Assembly (NCBI RefSeq): GCF_030409335.1
Contig: NZ_JAUFPN010000170.1
Location: forward strand, 1 to 64,000
DNA from: Paeniroseomonas aquatica
GTDB lineage: Bacteria; Pseudomonadota; Alphaproteobacteria; Acetobacterales; Acetobacteraceae
DNA: 64,000 bases
Direction of reading: 5' to 3'
Shown here: positions 11,068 to 19,687 of the stretch, piece by piece
Position numbering within the stretch: the stretch's first letter is position 1
How the letters are laid out: each line of letters opens with the position of its first letter
Notes under the pieces: generated by a model
The model's database searches: none
Told to the model about the DNA's origin: nothing
What the model saw: the letters and a program-made list of their open reading frames with translations, nothing else
Made by a program: the position numbers and the translations under genes

Positions 11068-12653
11068 TGCCGAAGGTCCTGATTTCCGACAAGCTCTCGC
11101 CCGCCTCGGTCGAGATTTTCAAGCGGCGCGGCATCGAGGTGGATTTCAAGCCGGGGCTGTCCCCGGCCGAGCTCCGCGCCATCATCGCGCCCTATGACGG
11201 CCTCGCGGTCCGCAGTGCGACCAAGGTGACGCGCGAGCTGATGGAGGCCGCACCGAACCTCAAGGTGGTCGGACGCGCCGGCATCGGCGTCGACAACGTC
11301 GACGTGACGACGGCGACCGCGCGTGGCGTGGTGGTGATGAACACGCCCTACGGCAATGCCATCACCACGGCCGAGCATGCCATCGCCATGATGTTCGCCC
11401 TCGCCCGGCAGCTGCCGGAGGCCAGCGCCTCCACCAAGGCCGGCAGGTGGGAGAAGAACCGCTTCATGGGCGTCGAGCTCTTCGGCAAGACGCTCGGGCT
11501 GATCGGCTGCGGCAACATCGGCTCCATCGTCGCCGATCGTGCGGTCGGGCTGCACATGAAGGTCGTCGCCTTCGATCCCTTCCTGTCGGAGAAGCGCGCG
11601 GTCGAGCTCGGCGTCGAGAAGGTCGAGTTGAACGAGCTGCTGGAGCGGGCGGATTTCGTCACCCTGCATACGCCGCTGACCGAGCAGACCCGCAACATCC
11701 TCAGCCGCGGCAACATCGCCCGGCTGAAGCAGGGGGTGCGCATCATCAACTGCGCCCGCGGCGGCCTGGTGGATGAGGCGGCGCTGTACGACGCGCTGAA
11801 GTCCGGCCATGTCGCCGGCGCCGCGCTCGACGTCTTCGAGACCGAGCCGGCGACCGACAGTCCGCTGTTCGGGCTGGAGAACGTGGTCTGCACCCCGCAC
11901 CTCGGCGCCGCGACGGCCGAGGCGCAGGAGAACGTGGCGCTGCAGGTGGCCGACCAGATGGCGGATTTCCTGCTGACCGGCGCCGTCTCCAACGCCATCA
12001 ACATGCCGAGCGTGACGGCGGAGGAAGCCCCCCGCCTCAAGCCCTACATGGAGCTTGCGCGGCTGCTGGGCGGTCTGGCCGGGCAGCTCACCGCGGCGCA
12101 GGGCGATGCCATCACCGCCATCCGGGTCGAGTACGAGGGCCATGTGGCGGAGCTGAACCGCAAGCCGCTGAGCGCGGCGGCGCTGGCCGGCGTGCTGACG
12201 CCCCTGATGGGGGCGGTGAACATGGTCAATGCGCCGGTCGTCGCCCGGGAGCGGGGGATCGAGGTGGCCGAGACCGTGCACGAGCGGCGTGGCGACTACG
12301 CCACGCTGCTGCGCGTGACGGTGGTGACCGACCGGCAGGACCGCAGCGTCGCCGGCACCCTGGTGGGCGATGCCAAGCCGCGGCTGGTCGAGATCAAGGG
12401 CATCCCGGTCGAGGCCGATTTCGCGCCGCACATGCTCTACGTCACCAACCAGGACAAGCCCGGCTTCATCGGCCGCTTCGGCATGGCGCTGGCGAATGCC
12501 GGGATCAACATCGCCACCTTCCACCTCGGGCGGTCGGCCCAGGGCGGCGATGCCATCTGCCTCGTCTCGCTGGACGGGCCGCTGCCCGAGCCAGTGCTGG
12601 CCGAGGTCCGGGCGCTGCCGCTGGTGGTGCAGGCGACTGCGCTGAGCTTCTGA
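11067..12653 (+). CDS. serA: D-3-phosphoglycerate dehydrogenase SerA
   Basis: First enzyme of serine synthesis, NAD-dependent oxidation of 3-phosphoglycerate. Rossmann motif [13 protein letters not shown] follows [13 protein letters not shown]. The catalytic Arg is in [13 protein letters not shown], the Glu in [10 protein letters not shown] and the His in [10 protein letters not shown] long C-terminal region (about residues 320-528) matches the intervening ASB domain plus an ACT domain ending around [16 protein letters not shown], where serine feedback usually acts. Start ATG 11067 (528 aa) matches the family N-terminus [15 protein letters not shown] 11064 would add one residue. Confidence 0.97.
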   Translation: MPKVLISDKLSPASVEIFKRRGIEVDFKPGLSPAELRAIIAPYDGLAVRSATKVTRELMEAAPNLKVVGRAGIGVDNVDVTTATARGVVVMNTPYGNAITTAEHAIAMMFALARQLPEASASTKAGRWEKNRFMGVELFGKTLGLIGCGNIGSIVADRAVGLHMKVVAFDPFLSEKRAVELGVEKVELNELLERADFVTLHTPLTEQTRNILSRGNIARLKQGVRIINCARGGLVDEAALYDALKSGHVAGAALDVFETEPATDSPLFGLENVVCTPHLGAATAEAQENVALQVADQMADFLLTGAVSNAINMPSVTAEEAPRLKPYMELARLLGGLAGQLTAAQGDAITAIRVEYEGHVAELNRKPLSAAALAGVLTPLMGAVNMVNAPVVARERGIEVAETVHERRGDYATLLRVTVVTDRQDRSVAGTLVGDAKPRLVEIKGIPVEADFAPHMLYVTNQDKPGFIGRFGMALANAGINIATFHLGRSAQGGDAICLVSLDGPLPEPVLAEVRALPLVVQATALSF

Positions 12654-12716
12654 CACAGGCGTGATGCGCGCCTCCCGCCGGCCGGTGCAAGCTGCGCCTA
12701 CCGGCAGGAGGCAGGC

Positions 12717-13088
12717 ATGTCCAACGAGGCATTCGCGGCAACCAACCGCATCTTCGAGCATGAGGTGGTCGGCCAGGGCGATTTCGCCGCCCTGGACCGG
12801 GTCTATACCGCCGGGGCACGTCTGCTGTCGCCTGGCGTGCCCGCCATCACCGGGCTGGCCGGGATCATCGACTACTGGAAGGGCACCGCGGCCGCGCTCG
12901 GGGTGACCGGGGCGAAGCTGCATAGCCAGGAGCTGGTGGTGAACGGCGACCGGGCGATGGAAGTCGGCCGGGCCGAGATCTTCACCGCGCCCGGCACGCC
13001 GCCCGCCCTGGGCAAGTACGTCGTCCTCTGGAAGCAGGAGGGCGGTGCCTGGAAATGGGACGTCGACTGCTGGAACATGGACGCCTGA
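12717..13088 (+). CDS. SnoaL/DUF4440-like NTF2-fold protein
   Basis: A 123-residue protein with the layout of the NTF2-like superfamily: an N-terminal helix (FAATNRIFEHEVVGQGDFAALDRVYTAGARLLSPG), an ITGLAGIIDYWKG segment, then a curved beta sheet ending in YVVLWKQEGGAWKWDVDCWN. Such proteins are ketosteroid-isomerase-like enzymes or stress proteins of unknown substrate. It has a clear CAGGAGGCAGGC site before the ATG. It is 63 bases downstream of serA and may share its transcript, but a serine-related role is not implied. Confidence 0.75.
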   Translation: MSNEAFAATNRIFEHEVVGQGDFAALDRVYTAGARLLSPGVPAITGLAGIIDYWKGTAAALGVTGAKLHSQELVVNGDRAMEVGRAEIFTAPGTPPALGKYVVLWKQEGGAWKWDVDCWNMDA

Positions 13089-13097
13089 AGCAGCGCC

Positions 13098-13892
13098 CTA
13101 CTTGCCCTGGAAGACCGGCGGGCGCTTCTCCATGAAGGCCCGCAGCGCCTCCTGGTGGTCCGCGGTCTCCCGCGTGCGCATCATGCCGATGGCCTCGGCG
13201 TCCAGCGCCTCGGCCAGCGTGCCCTCCTCGGCAATCTTCATGTTGCGCTTCATGTAGCGCCAAGCGACGCGCGGGCCGCGCCCCAGCTGCTTGGCCAGCG
13301 CCATCGTCTCGGCCCGCAGCTCGGCATCCGGCACCAGCCGGTTCACCAGGCCGAGCGTCTCGAGCTGGGCCGAATCCAGCTTGGCGCTGGTGAAGTAGAG
13401 CTCCCGCGCCTTGGCCGGGCCGAGCAGCCGTGCCAGGAAGTAATGCCCGCCGAAGTCGCCGGAGAAGCCCATGTTGGCGAAGGCCGTGGTCATCCGCGCG
13501 CTGGTGCCGGCGATGCGCATGTCGCAGGCCAGCGCCAGGGACATGCCGGCGCCGGCGGCGACGCCGTTCAGCATGGCGATGGTGGGTTTGGGCATCTCAT
13601 GCAGCAGGCGGGAGCATTCCATGCGGCTGCGGAGCTCATCGGCCCCGGCTTCGGGGGTCGCCGGCGGCGGTTTGGCGCCGGTGGCGCGGGCCTTCATGTC
13701 GCCGCCGGCGGAGAAGCCGCGCCCGGCGCCGGTGAGGACCACGCAGCCGATCGCCGGGTCGACCGCCGCCTCGCCCAGCGCCTTCAGCAGGTCCCACATC
13801 ATGGTGCCGCCGAGGGCGTTCAGCGCCTCCGGCCGGTTCATGGTCAGCAGCAGCACGCCATCGGCGGTCTCCTGCAGCAATTCGGGCGCCAT
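13098..13892 (-). CDS. Enoyl-CoA hydratase/isomerase (crotonase) family protein
   Basis: Crotonase-fold protein of 264 aa. The first oxyanion-hole segment is FSAGGDMKARATG and the second is GVAAGAGMSLALACDMRI. The two glutamates of true enoyl-CoA hydratase are both replaced: Ser118 stands where the GGGxELA Glu would be and Phe138 where the second would be. Asp146 in GFSGDFGG occupies the position used by isomerase-type members such as PaaG. It is therefore more likely a double-bond isomerase or other crotonase than a hydratase. Divergent from the alcohol dehydrogenase gene across 85 bases. Confidence 0.88.
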   Translation of the reverse strand: MAPELLQETADGVLLLTMNRPEALNALGGTMMWDLLKALGEAAVDPAIGCVVLTGAGRGFSAGGDMKARATGAKPPPATPEAGADELRSRMECSRLLHEMPKPTIAMLNGVAAGAGMSLALACDMRIAGTSARMTTAFANMGFSGDFGGHYFLARLLGPAKARELYFTSAKLDSAQLETLGLVNRLVPDAELRAETMALAKQLGRGPRVAWRYMKRNMKIAEEGTLAEALDAEAIGMMRTRETADHQEALRAFMEKRPPVFQGK

Positions 13893-13977
13893 GCGGTTTC
13901 CTCCGGTTTCCTTGTGGGCTGGAGGCTACACCGGGATGCCGTGCTAGGCTTCCCCCCGTCCGAGGGAGAAAAGCGCC

Positions 13978-15063
13978 ATGAAGGCCGCCGTCCTGCACGC
14001 CGTGAACCAGCCGCTGACCGTCGAGACCGTCAACCTGACCAAGCCCAAGGCGCGGGAGGTGCTGGTGCGGACCGCCTTCGCCGGGCTCTGCCACAGCGAC
14101 CTGCATTTCATCGAGGGGCTCTATCCCCATCCTCTGCCGACCGTCCCGGGGCATGAGGTGGCCGGGGTGGTGGAAGCCGTGGGCAGCGACGTCACCTACC
14201 TGAAGCCGGGCGACCACGTCATCGGCTGCCTTTCGGTCTTCTGCGGCGCCTGCGCGCAATGCACAACGGGCCATACCGTGCTCTGCGAGAACACCGAGGT
14301 GAAGATGACCCCCGGCATGTCCCGCCGCCTGTCCTGGCAGGGCGGGCAGCCGATGCACCAGTTCCTCAATCTCTCGGCCTTCGCCGAGCAGCTGCTGGTG
14401 CACGAGAATGCCCTGGTGAAGATCGACCCCGAGATCCCGCTGGACCGGGCAACGCTGGTCGGCTGCGGCGTCATCACCGGGGTCGGCGCAGTCTTCAACA
14501 CCGCGAGGATCGAGGCGGGATCGACCGTCGCCGTCATCGGCTGCGGCGGCGTCGGGCTCTCGGCGGTGAATGGCGCGGCGCTGGCCGGCGCCTCGCGCAT
14601 CATCGCCGTCGACCGGCTGCAGTCGAAGCTGGACTTGGCCCGCATCATGGGGGCGACCGATACCATCCTGGCCGGCAACGACGACGTGGCGGCGCAGGTG
14701 AAGGAGCTCACCGGCGGCGGGGTGCAGTACAGCTTCGAGGCGCTGGGGCTGAAGGCGACCGCCGAGCAGAGCTTCGCCATGCTGCGGCCGGGCGGCACCG
14801 CCACCATCATCGGCATGATCCCCTTCGGCGTGAAGATCGAGCTGCATGGCGCCGATTTCCTGCGGGAGCGGAAGATCCAGGGCTCGTCCATGGGCTCCAA
14901 CCACTTCCGGGTCGACATGCCGCGGCTGCTGGCGCTGTGGCAGCAGGGAAGGCTGCACCTGGATCACCTGATCACCGGCACCCTGGCGCTGGAGGAGATC
15001 AATACCGGCTTCGCCCGGCTGAAGACCGGCGAGGTGGTGCGGCAGCTGATACGCTTCGACTGA
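13978..15063 (+). CDS. Zinc-dependent alcohol dehydrogenase (class III-like MDR)
   Basis: Medium-chain dehydrogenase/reductase of 361 aa. Catalytic zinc ligands are visible as the Cys in AGLCHSDLHF, the His in VPGHEVAG and a later Cys in VGCGVITGVGA. The structural zinc lobe FCGACAQCTTGHTVLCE carries four cysteines. The NAD-binding motif is VIGCGGVGLSAVNGA, with D in VDRLQSKLDLA favouring NAD. It resembles the Rxyl_3153/class III group. The purine-rich GAGGGAGAAAAGCGCC precedes the ATG. Substrate unknown. Confidence 0.9.
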   Translation: MKAAVLHAVNQPLTVETVNLTKPKAREVLVRTAFAGLCHSDLHFIEGLYPHPLPTVPGHEVAGVVEAVGSDVTYLKPGDHVIGCLSVFCGACAQCTTGHTVLCENTEVKMTPGMSRRLSWQGGQPMHQFLNLSAFAEQLLVHENALVKIDPEIPLDRATLVGCGVITGVGAVFNTARIEAGSTVAVIGCGGVGLSAVNGAALAGASRIIAVDRLQSKLDLARIMGATDTILAGNDDVAAQVKELTGGGVQYSFEALGLKATAEQSFAMLRPGGTATIIGMIPFGVKIELHGADFLRERKIQGSSMGSNHFRVDMPRLLALWQQGRLHLDHLITGTLALEEINTGFARLKTGEVVRQLIRFD

Positions 15064-15145
15064 CCGCGGTAGGGCAGGGGCGTTAGGCCCGGGTTTATCG
15101 TCCCGGCGGTAGGCTCGGGCCCGCCGACCACGGGATCCGCAGCCC

Positions 15146-16196
15146 ATGCCCCTTGCCGAACCCCTTCCGCCCGGCAGCCCCCTGCAGCGGGAGCGGGTCG
15201 CCGCCCATGCCCAGGCCGCCATTGCCTCGATGGGGCAGCACGGCGTGCCGCCATGCCCGGCCTTCTTCACGGTCTGGTACAGCTACCACGCCGGTGACAA
15301 CACCATGGTGCGCCGAGTGATCGACACCTACCTCAGCAACGGCCGCGCCATCACCCCGGCGCTGCTGCTGGAAATCCACGCCCGCTTCTTCGACACCCAG
15401 CGCGAGGCCCGCGCCCTGAGCCGCACGACCGAACGGCTGGTGCTGGCGACGGAGCAGGTGACGGAGCTGGTGAAGGATTCGGGTGGCCAGACCGCCCGAT
15501 ACGGCAGCGTGCTCGGCCGCTTTTCCGAGGATCTCGGCCAAACCGGCACCGACCTGACGGGCGCCCTGGACCGCATCATCGCCGATACCCAGACCATGGT
15601 GGAACACAGCGCCCGGTTGGGGATGCGGCTGGAGGTCTCCGCCCAGGTCATCGCCACGCTGCGGAACCAGCTCGACGACGCCCTGCGCGAGGCGCGCACC
15701 GATGCGCTCACCGGCCTGCCCAACCGCCGCGCGGTGGAGGCCGCCGCCCAGCGGCTTGCCGAGGAGACCCAGGCCCGGGGCCAGCCGCTGGCGGTGATCA
15801 TGCTCGACATCGACCGGTTCAAGCGGATCAACGACCGCTGGGGACATCCCGTGGGAGATGCTGTGCTTCGCCGAGTGGCGGCCACGCTGCAGGACCGCCT
15901 CGATCCCGGAGCCTTCTGCGGCCGCTTCGGCGGCGAGGAATTCGTCGTGCTGCTGCCCCGGCAAGGCGCCCCGGCGGCGGGTGCCACTGCCGAGGTCCTG
16001 CGCCAGGCCGTGGCGGCGCAGACCTTCTCGATACGGGACACCGGCCGCCAGCTCGGCACGATTACCCTCTCTGCCGGGGGGGGCGATGCGTGGTCCGGAC
16101 GAAGCCTGGTCACGGCTGCAGGCCCGGGCCGATGCCGCACTCTATCGGGCGAAGCAGGCCGGCCGGAACCAGATCCTGTGGGACGACCAGCGCTGA
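15146..16196 (+). pseudogene. Diguanylate cyclase (GGDEF), frameshifted in an 8-G tract
   Basis: Cyclic-di-GMP synthase with an N-terminal helical region (about 1-175, no membrane segment) and a GGDEF domain: DALTGLPNRRAVEAA, the metal/substrate segment VIMLDIDRFKRINDRWGHPVGD, and GGEEF at 262-266. There is no RxxD inhibitory site (DPGA lies at that position). After TLSAG the frame breaks at eight Gs, 16076-16083. Read straight on, the frame gives an unrelated tail to 16462; with seven Gs it continues into the family C-terminus (ALYRAKQAGRNQILW) and stops at 16194-16196. The lesion may be a true mutation, a phase-variable tract or a sequencing error. Confidence 0.8.
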
Positions 16197-16221
16197 CCGT
16201 CGGCTGCCCCAGGCGACAGGA

Positions 16222-16761
16222 TCAGCGTCGCCGATCGAGCCGGTCGAAATCCGCGGCCACCATCCCGGCCGCTTCCGCCGTCCGCGGCAGCCGCGGCATG
16301 GCCGAGAGCCGTTCGAGGGTGACGACCGGCCCAGCGGTGAAGGCCGGGCCGGACAGCGCCGCCTCCGCATTGGCCCGGCTGCCGGCGCGCAGCGCCAGGG
16401 CGGCGCGGCGCAGCGCGGTCACCACCACCTGCGGATCGGCCGCCGGGGCGATGCCGAGATAGGCCCGCATCTCGGCCCGAGCGGTGGTCAGGCTCTGCAC
16501 GACGGCCGGATTGAGCTCGGTCGCGTAGCGCGGGCTGGCGGGCAGCCCGTCGGTCAGGAATTCGAGTTGTTCCGCGGCCACCGCGGCCTCCGCCGGGCGC
16601 CCGGCCCAGCGGCTGGTATTGCCGAGGTTGCGCGGAGCATGAAGCGCGGCACCCCGCAACGGATCGCCGAAACCGCCGAGATACTCGGCGCTGGGGTCCT
16701 GGGCGCAGCCGGCGATAGCCAGGAGCAGGGCCAGGGTCGTGGTCACGAGACCGGGAGCCAT
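16222..16761 (-). CDS. Hypothetical lipoprotein
   Basis: A 179-residue protein with a lipoprotein signal: hydrophobic TTTLALLLAI followed by AGC (lipobox). The mature part is Ala/Arg/Pro rich and largely helical, including a segment on AEMRAYLGIAPAADPQVVVTALRRAALAL. I do not recognise a family. The ATG at 16761 is chosen because it places the signal at the N-terminus; the frame is open further upstream to 16950 but that part crosses the small plus-strand ORF at 16829. It is tail-to-tail with the cyclase gene (25-base gap). Inner-face outer-membrane localisation is likely. Confidence 0.7.
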   Translation of the reverse strand: MAPGLVTTTLALLLAIAGCAQDPSAEYLGGFGDPLRGAALHAPRNLGNTSRWAGRPAEAAVAAEQLEFLTDGLPASPRYATELNPAVVQSLTTARAEMRAYLGIAPAADPQVVVTALRRAALALRAGSRANAEAALSGPAFTAGPVVTLERLSAMPRLPRTAEAAGMVAADFDRLDRRR

Positions 16762-16828
16762 GCTGCGGCCGGGAGCGCTCACGAGGGCGGAGCGTTCCGG
16801 CCCCGTTGGAACGCAACGGAAGGTCCTT

Positions 16829-16906
16829 ATGCGCGGCATTTTGCTCTGGCTCCTCGGCATCCCCATCCCGATCCTGATCCTGTTGTACCTGTTCAACGTA
16901 TTGTAG
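16829..16906 (+). CDS. 25-residue hydrophobic peptide
   Basis: ATG at 16829 follows GGAAGGT with proper spacing and opens a 25-codon frame ending at TAG 16904-16906. The peptide starts MRGILLWLLGIPIPI and continues as LILLYLFNVL: a single transmembrane segment with a GIPIPI centre and one Arg at the cytoplasmic end. I believe very similar mini-proteins occur in other Proteobacteria, but cannot verify this here. A 9-bp hairpin follows at 16919-16940. Function unknown; a single-span regulator of a membrane complex is possible. Confidence 0.6.
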   Translation: MRGILLWLLGIPIPILILLYLFNVL

Positions 16907-16918
16907 GCTGGACCAAGA

Positions 16919-16940
16919 GGCGGATGCTGTCGCATCCGCC
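16919..16940 (+). terminator. Hairpin after the 25-residue ORF
   Basis: Perfect 9-bp inverted repeat (GGCGGATGC / GCATCCGCC) with loop TGTC, 12 bases after the small ORF. There is no T tract on the plus strand, so it may be a weak terminator or an mRNA-stabilising stem. Confidence 0.45.
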
Positions 16941-16950
16941 GGACCGGCAC

Positions 16951-16980
16951 AAAAAAAGGGGCGCCTTGCGGCGCCCCTTT
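16951..16980 (-). terminator. Rho-independent terminator of the first ompA-like gene
   Basis: GGGGCGCC / GGCGCCCC stem (extended by AAA/TTT) with a 4-base loop; on the minus strand it is followed by seven Ts. It lies 24 bases beyond the stop of the gene ending at 17004. Confidence 0.9.
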
Positions 16981-17003
16981 CCGTGTCAGGTCTGACCGGC
17001 TGC

Positions 17004-18170
17004 TTAGCGCAGGACGATCTCGACGCGACGGTTCTGCGGCTCGCGCACGCCATCGGCGGTCGGGACCAGCGGGCGGCTCTCGCCGAAGGCCGTCACGCTG
17101 ATCTCGTTGCGGCCGATGCCACGGGCCACCAGCTCGCCGGCAACCGCATCCGCGCGGCGCTGCGACAGGCGCTGGTTGTACTGCGGGGTGCCCGAACGGT
17201 CGGCGTGGCCGGCCACTTCGATGCGGGTCGACTGCACGCGGCGGCTGTTCTGGGCCGCCTCGCCGATGATCTCACGCGCACGGGTGGTCAGGTCAGCACG
17301 ATCCCAGTCGAAGAAGACCAGGTAGGTGCGGGCCGGGGCCGGGGCGGGAGCCGGCGGCGGGGCTTCGGCCATCGGCGCCGGGGCGGCCGGCGGCTGGAAC
17401 AGGGCGTAGCGAAGGCCCAACATGACCGAGTGGTTGTAGTTGTCGGCCTCGATCTTGCCGCCGCGGATGACCTGGTTGTTGACCGGGCTGCGGATGTTCG
17501 CGTCGAGCTCGGGCTGCAGGGTACCGAGGAAGCGGTATTCCGCCGTCAGCGTCAGGCCGGTCACGCCCAGCCAGGTGAGCGGGGTGGCGACGCCGACGAT
17601 GCCCTGATAGGCGAACTGGCCGTCACGGTCATCGGCCTGCAGCACGCCGCCGTTGGCGCCATTGCCACGGATGTTCTTCCAATCGGTCCAGGCATAGCCG
17701 GCGCCGACGCCGACATAGGGCTGGAAGATCGACTGGCCGAGGCCGAAGTTGGCGAAGTCGAAGTCATAGAAGACGTTCGCCATCGCGCCATAGGTGCGCT
17801 GGAAGCCGCCGGTCCGGCCGACCGGGGCCAGGCCGAAGCCGCGGATGCTGTCGACTTCGTTTTCGCGGTAGTTGCCTTCGATTTCAGCCCGGAAGCCGTT
17901 GCCGAAGCCCCAGCCGATGCTGACGACGCCGCCGTAGCCGGCCTTGAAGTTCGCCTTGCCGGCGTTGTTGATGGTGGTGTTCGGGGCCAAGCCGAAGTTG
18001 CCCGGAACGGTATCGCCGCTCAGGTCGAACTTCGAGGGGTTGTTGATCCAGTTGGCGCCAGCGCCGGCGCCGATGTACAGGCCGGTGACCGGCTGCGCCG
18101 TCGCAAGGCCGGGTGCCAGCATGGTGGCCGAGACCAGGGCGGTGGCCATGAGGGCCCGTTTCAAACTCAT
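17004..18170 (-). CDS. OmpA family outer membrane protein (paralogue 1)
   Basis: Signal peptide (SLKRALMATALVSATMLAPGLATA), an eight-strand-type beta-barrel (GLYIGAGAGANW..., repeated YGxxANVFYDFDF, FQPYVGVGAGYAW, LTLTAEYRFLGT), a Pro/Ala linker and a C-terminal OmpA/Pal peptidoglycan-binding domain (TYLVFFDWDRADLT, VAGHADRSGTPQYNQRLSQRRADAV, NRRVEIVL). It tethers the outer membrane to the wall. Start set at ATG 18170 (388 aa), 8 bases after GGAG; ATG 18176 is too close to that site. It is followed in tandem by a paralogue (18467-19513) with a nearly identical C-terminal domain. Confidence 0.92.
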   Translation of the reverse strand: MSLKRALMATALVSATMLAPGLATAQPVTGLYIGAGAGANWINNPSKFDLSGDTVPGNFGLAPNTTINNAGKANFKAGYGGVVSIGWGFGNGFRAEIEGNYRENEVDSIRGFGLAPVGRTGGFQRTYGAMANVFYDFDFANFGLGQSIFQPYVGVGAGYAWTDWKNIRGNGANGGVLQADDRDGQFAYQGIVGVATPLTWLGVTGLTLTAEYRFLGTLQPELDANIRSPVNNQVIRGGKIEADNYNHSVMLGLRYALFQPPAAPAPMAEAPPPAPAPAPARTYLVFFDWDRADLTTRAREIIGEAAQNSRRVQSTRIEVAGHADRSGTPQYNQRLSQRRADAVAGELVARGIGRNEISVTAFGESRPLVPTADGVREPQNRRVEIVLR

Positions 18171-18411
18171 CGTCATTGCTCCACGCAAGGACGCAAACTC
18201 TTCGGTGTGCCGGCCATCCGGCTGCCGCGGTGTGCGTTCCCAGGGAAGAAGAAAAAATTTGGCCTTAGGTTCACTGGCGAAAACGCGAGTTTCGGCGCTG
18301 TTGCCCTGGGAGCACACCTACGGTTACGGATCGACACGAAACCTCGCTCAAAGTGGCCTTTGAGGCCGATTTCCGCGTTCCTGGGGACAGCTAAAGGACG
18401 CCGCAGGCAAC
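18171..18411. other. Intergenic leader between the ompA paralogues
   Basis: About 240 bases without a credible gene. It must hold the promoter and 5' leader of paralogue 1 (minus strand), including the GGAG ribosome site just before 18170. AT content is locally raised (an A-rich run near 18250). I could not define -35/-10 boxes. Confidence 0.4.
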
Positions 18412-18440
18412 AAAAAAGGGCGCCTTGCGGCGCCCTTTTC
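18412..18440 (-). terminator. Rho-independent terminator of the second ompA-like gene
   Basis: GGGCGCC / GGCGCCC stem, 4-base loop, then six Ts on the minus strand, 27 bases beyond the stop at 18467. Sequence nearly equals the terminator at 16951-16980, as expected if it was copied with the gene. Confidence 0.9.
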
Positions 18441-18466
18441 CAGTCTCCCGGAGGAGGTCGGACTGC

Positions 18467-19513
18467 TTAGCGCAGGACGATCTCGACGCGGCGGTTCTGC
18501 GGCTCGCGCACGCCATCGGCGGTCGGGACCAGCGGACGGCTCTCGCCGAAGGCGGTGATGCTGATCTCGTTGCGGGCGACGCCCTGGCGAACCAGCTCGG
18601 CGGCGACGGCCTGAGCGCGACGCTCGGACAGGCGCTGGTTGTACTGCGGGGTGCCGGAGCGGTCGGCGTGGCCGGCCACTTCGATCTTGGTGGCGGAGAC
18701 GCGGCGGGCGCCGCCGGCCGCTTCGCCGATGATCTGGCGGGCGCGGTCGGTCAGGTCGGCGCGGTCCCAGTCGAAGAAGACCAGGTAGGTGCGGGCCACG
18801 GCCGGCGGCGGCGGGGCCGGCGGCGGAGCGGCTTCGGCCATCGGCGCGGCCGGGGTGTTGAAGGCGTAGCGCAGGCCGAGCAGGGCGCTGGCGTTGTAGT
18901 TGTCCGGCTTGAAGCTGCGGGCGGCCGGGCCGACGGCGCTGGTGCGGGAAACGCTCAGGCTCGGCTCGAGGGTGCCGAGGAAGCGGGCTTCCGCGGTGAG
19001 CGAGAGACCGCCGCCGACCGCATAGGCCACGCCGGCGATGCCCTGGTAGGCGAAGTTGCCGTCGGTGTCGTCGATGCGGTAGCGGGCGGCACCCGGACCG
19101 GCCAGGTTGGCCTTGTCGACTTCGGTCCAGATGTAGCCGGCGCCGACGCCGATGTACGGGGTGAAGGCGCTGCCGGTGGGGATGTCGAACAGGACGTTCG
19201 CCATCGCGCCGTAGTTGCGGAAGTAGCCGCTGCTGCCGCGGATGTTGCCGCTGGTGCCGGCGGAGCGGATATCGTTGTGGCGATAGCTGCCCTCGACCTC
19301 GGCGCGCAGGCCGTTGCCGAAGCCCCAGCCGATCGAGGCCAGGCCGACGATGCCGACGTCATCGGTCTTCAGCTTGCTGCCGTCCCCGCCCGACGGCAGG
19401 TGGTAGTTCGCGCCGGCACCGGCACCGACGTAAAGGCCGGAGACCGGCTGCGCCTGAGCGGCGACCGGCAGTGCCAGGACCGTCGCGGCCAGAAGGGCCT
19501 TCCTGAGGGTCAT
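18467..19513 (-). CDS. OmpA family outer membrane protein (paralogue 2)
   Basis: A 348-residue OmpA-like protein: signal peptide (TLRKALLAATVLALPVAAQA), beta-barrel (GLYVGAGAGANYHLP, YFRNYGAMANVLFDIPTG, FTPYIGVGAGYIW, LSLTAEARFLGT), Pro/Ala linker and C-terminal OmpA domain (TYLVFFDWDRADLT, HADRSGTPQYNQRLSERRAQAVA, PQNRRVEIVL). The ATG at 19513 follows a GGAGAG site. Compared with paralogue 1 the barrel loops are shorter and divergent, while the last about 110 residues are almost the same. Own terminator and own leader, so the two are separately transcribed. Confidence 0.92.
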   Translation of the reverse strand: MTLRKALLAATVLALPVAAQAQPVSGLYVGAGAGANYHLPSGGDGSKLKTDDVGIVGLASIGWGFGNGLRAEVEGSYRHNDIRSAGTSGNIRGSSGYFRNYGAMANVLFDIPTGSAFTPYIGVGAGYIWTEVDKANLAGPGAARYRIDDTDGNFAYQGIAGVAYAVGGGLSLTAEARFLGTLEPSLSVSRTSAVGPAARSFKPDNYNASALLGLRYAFNTPAAPMAEAAPPPAPPPPAVARTYLVFFDWDRADLTDRARQIIGEAAGGARRVSATKIEVAGHADRSGTPQYNQRLSERRAQAVAAELVRQGVARNEISITAFGESRPLVPTADGVREPQNRRVEIVLR

Positions 19514-19687
19514 CAACTCTCTCCTCGATTCGTACACACTGTTGGGTCGCCGGACCCCGTCGCTGAAGTTTTGCGGCGGCGTCGCTGCGTCCAGGGAACT
19601 TAGCACACCCAACGTGAGCCGCACCCCGGCCCGGGCCATTTCCGCATCGATGTGGCGAGAAAACCACAGATGGGGATGGCAAATACG

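Noticed and set aside
16222-16950. Longer 242-residue version of the lipoprotein
   Set aside because: It would overlap the 25-residue ORF and its ribosome site and bury the signal peptide 63 residues inside the protein.
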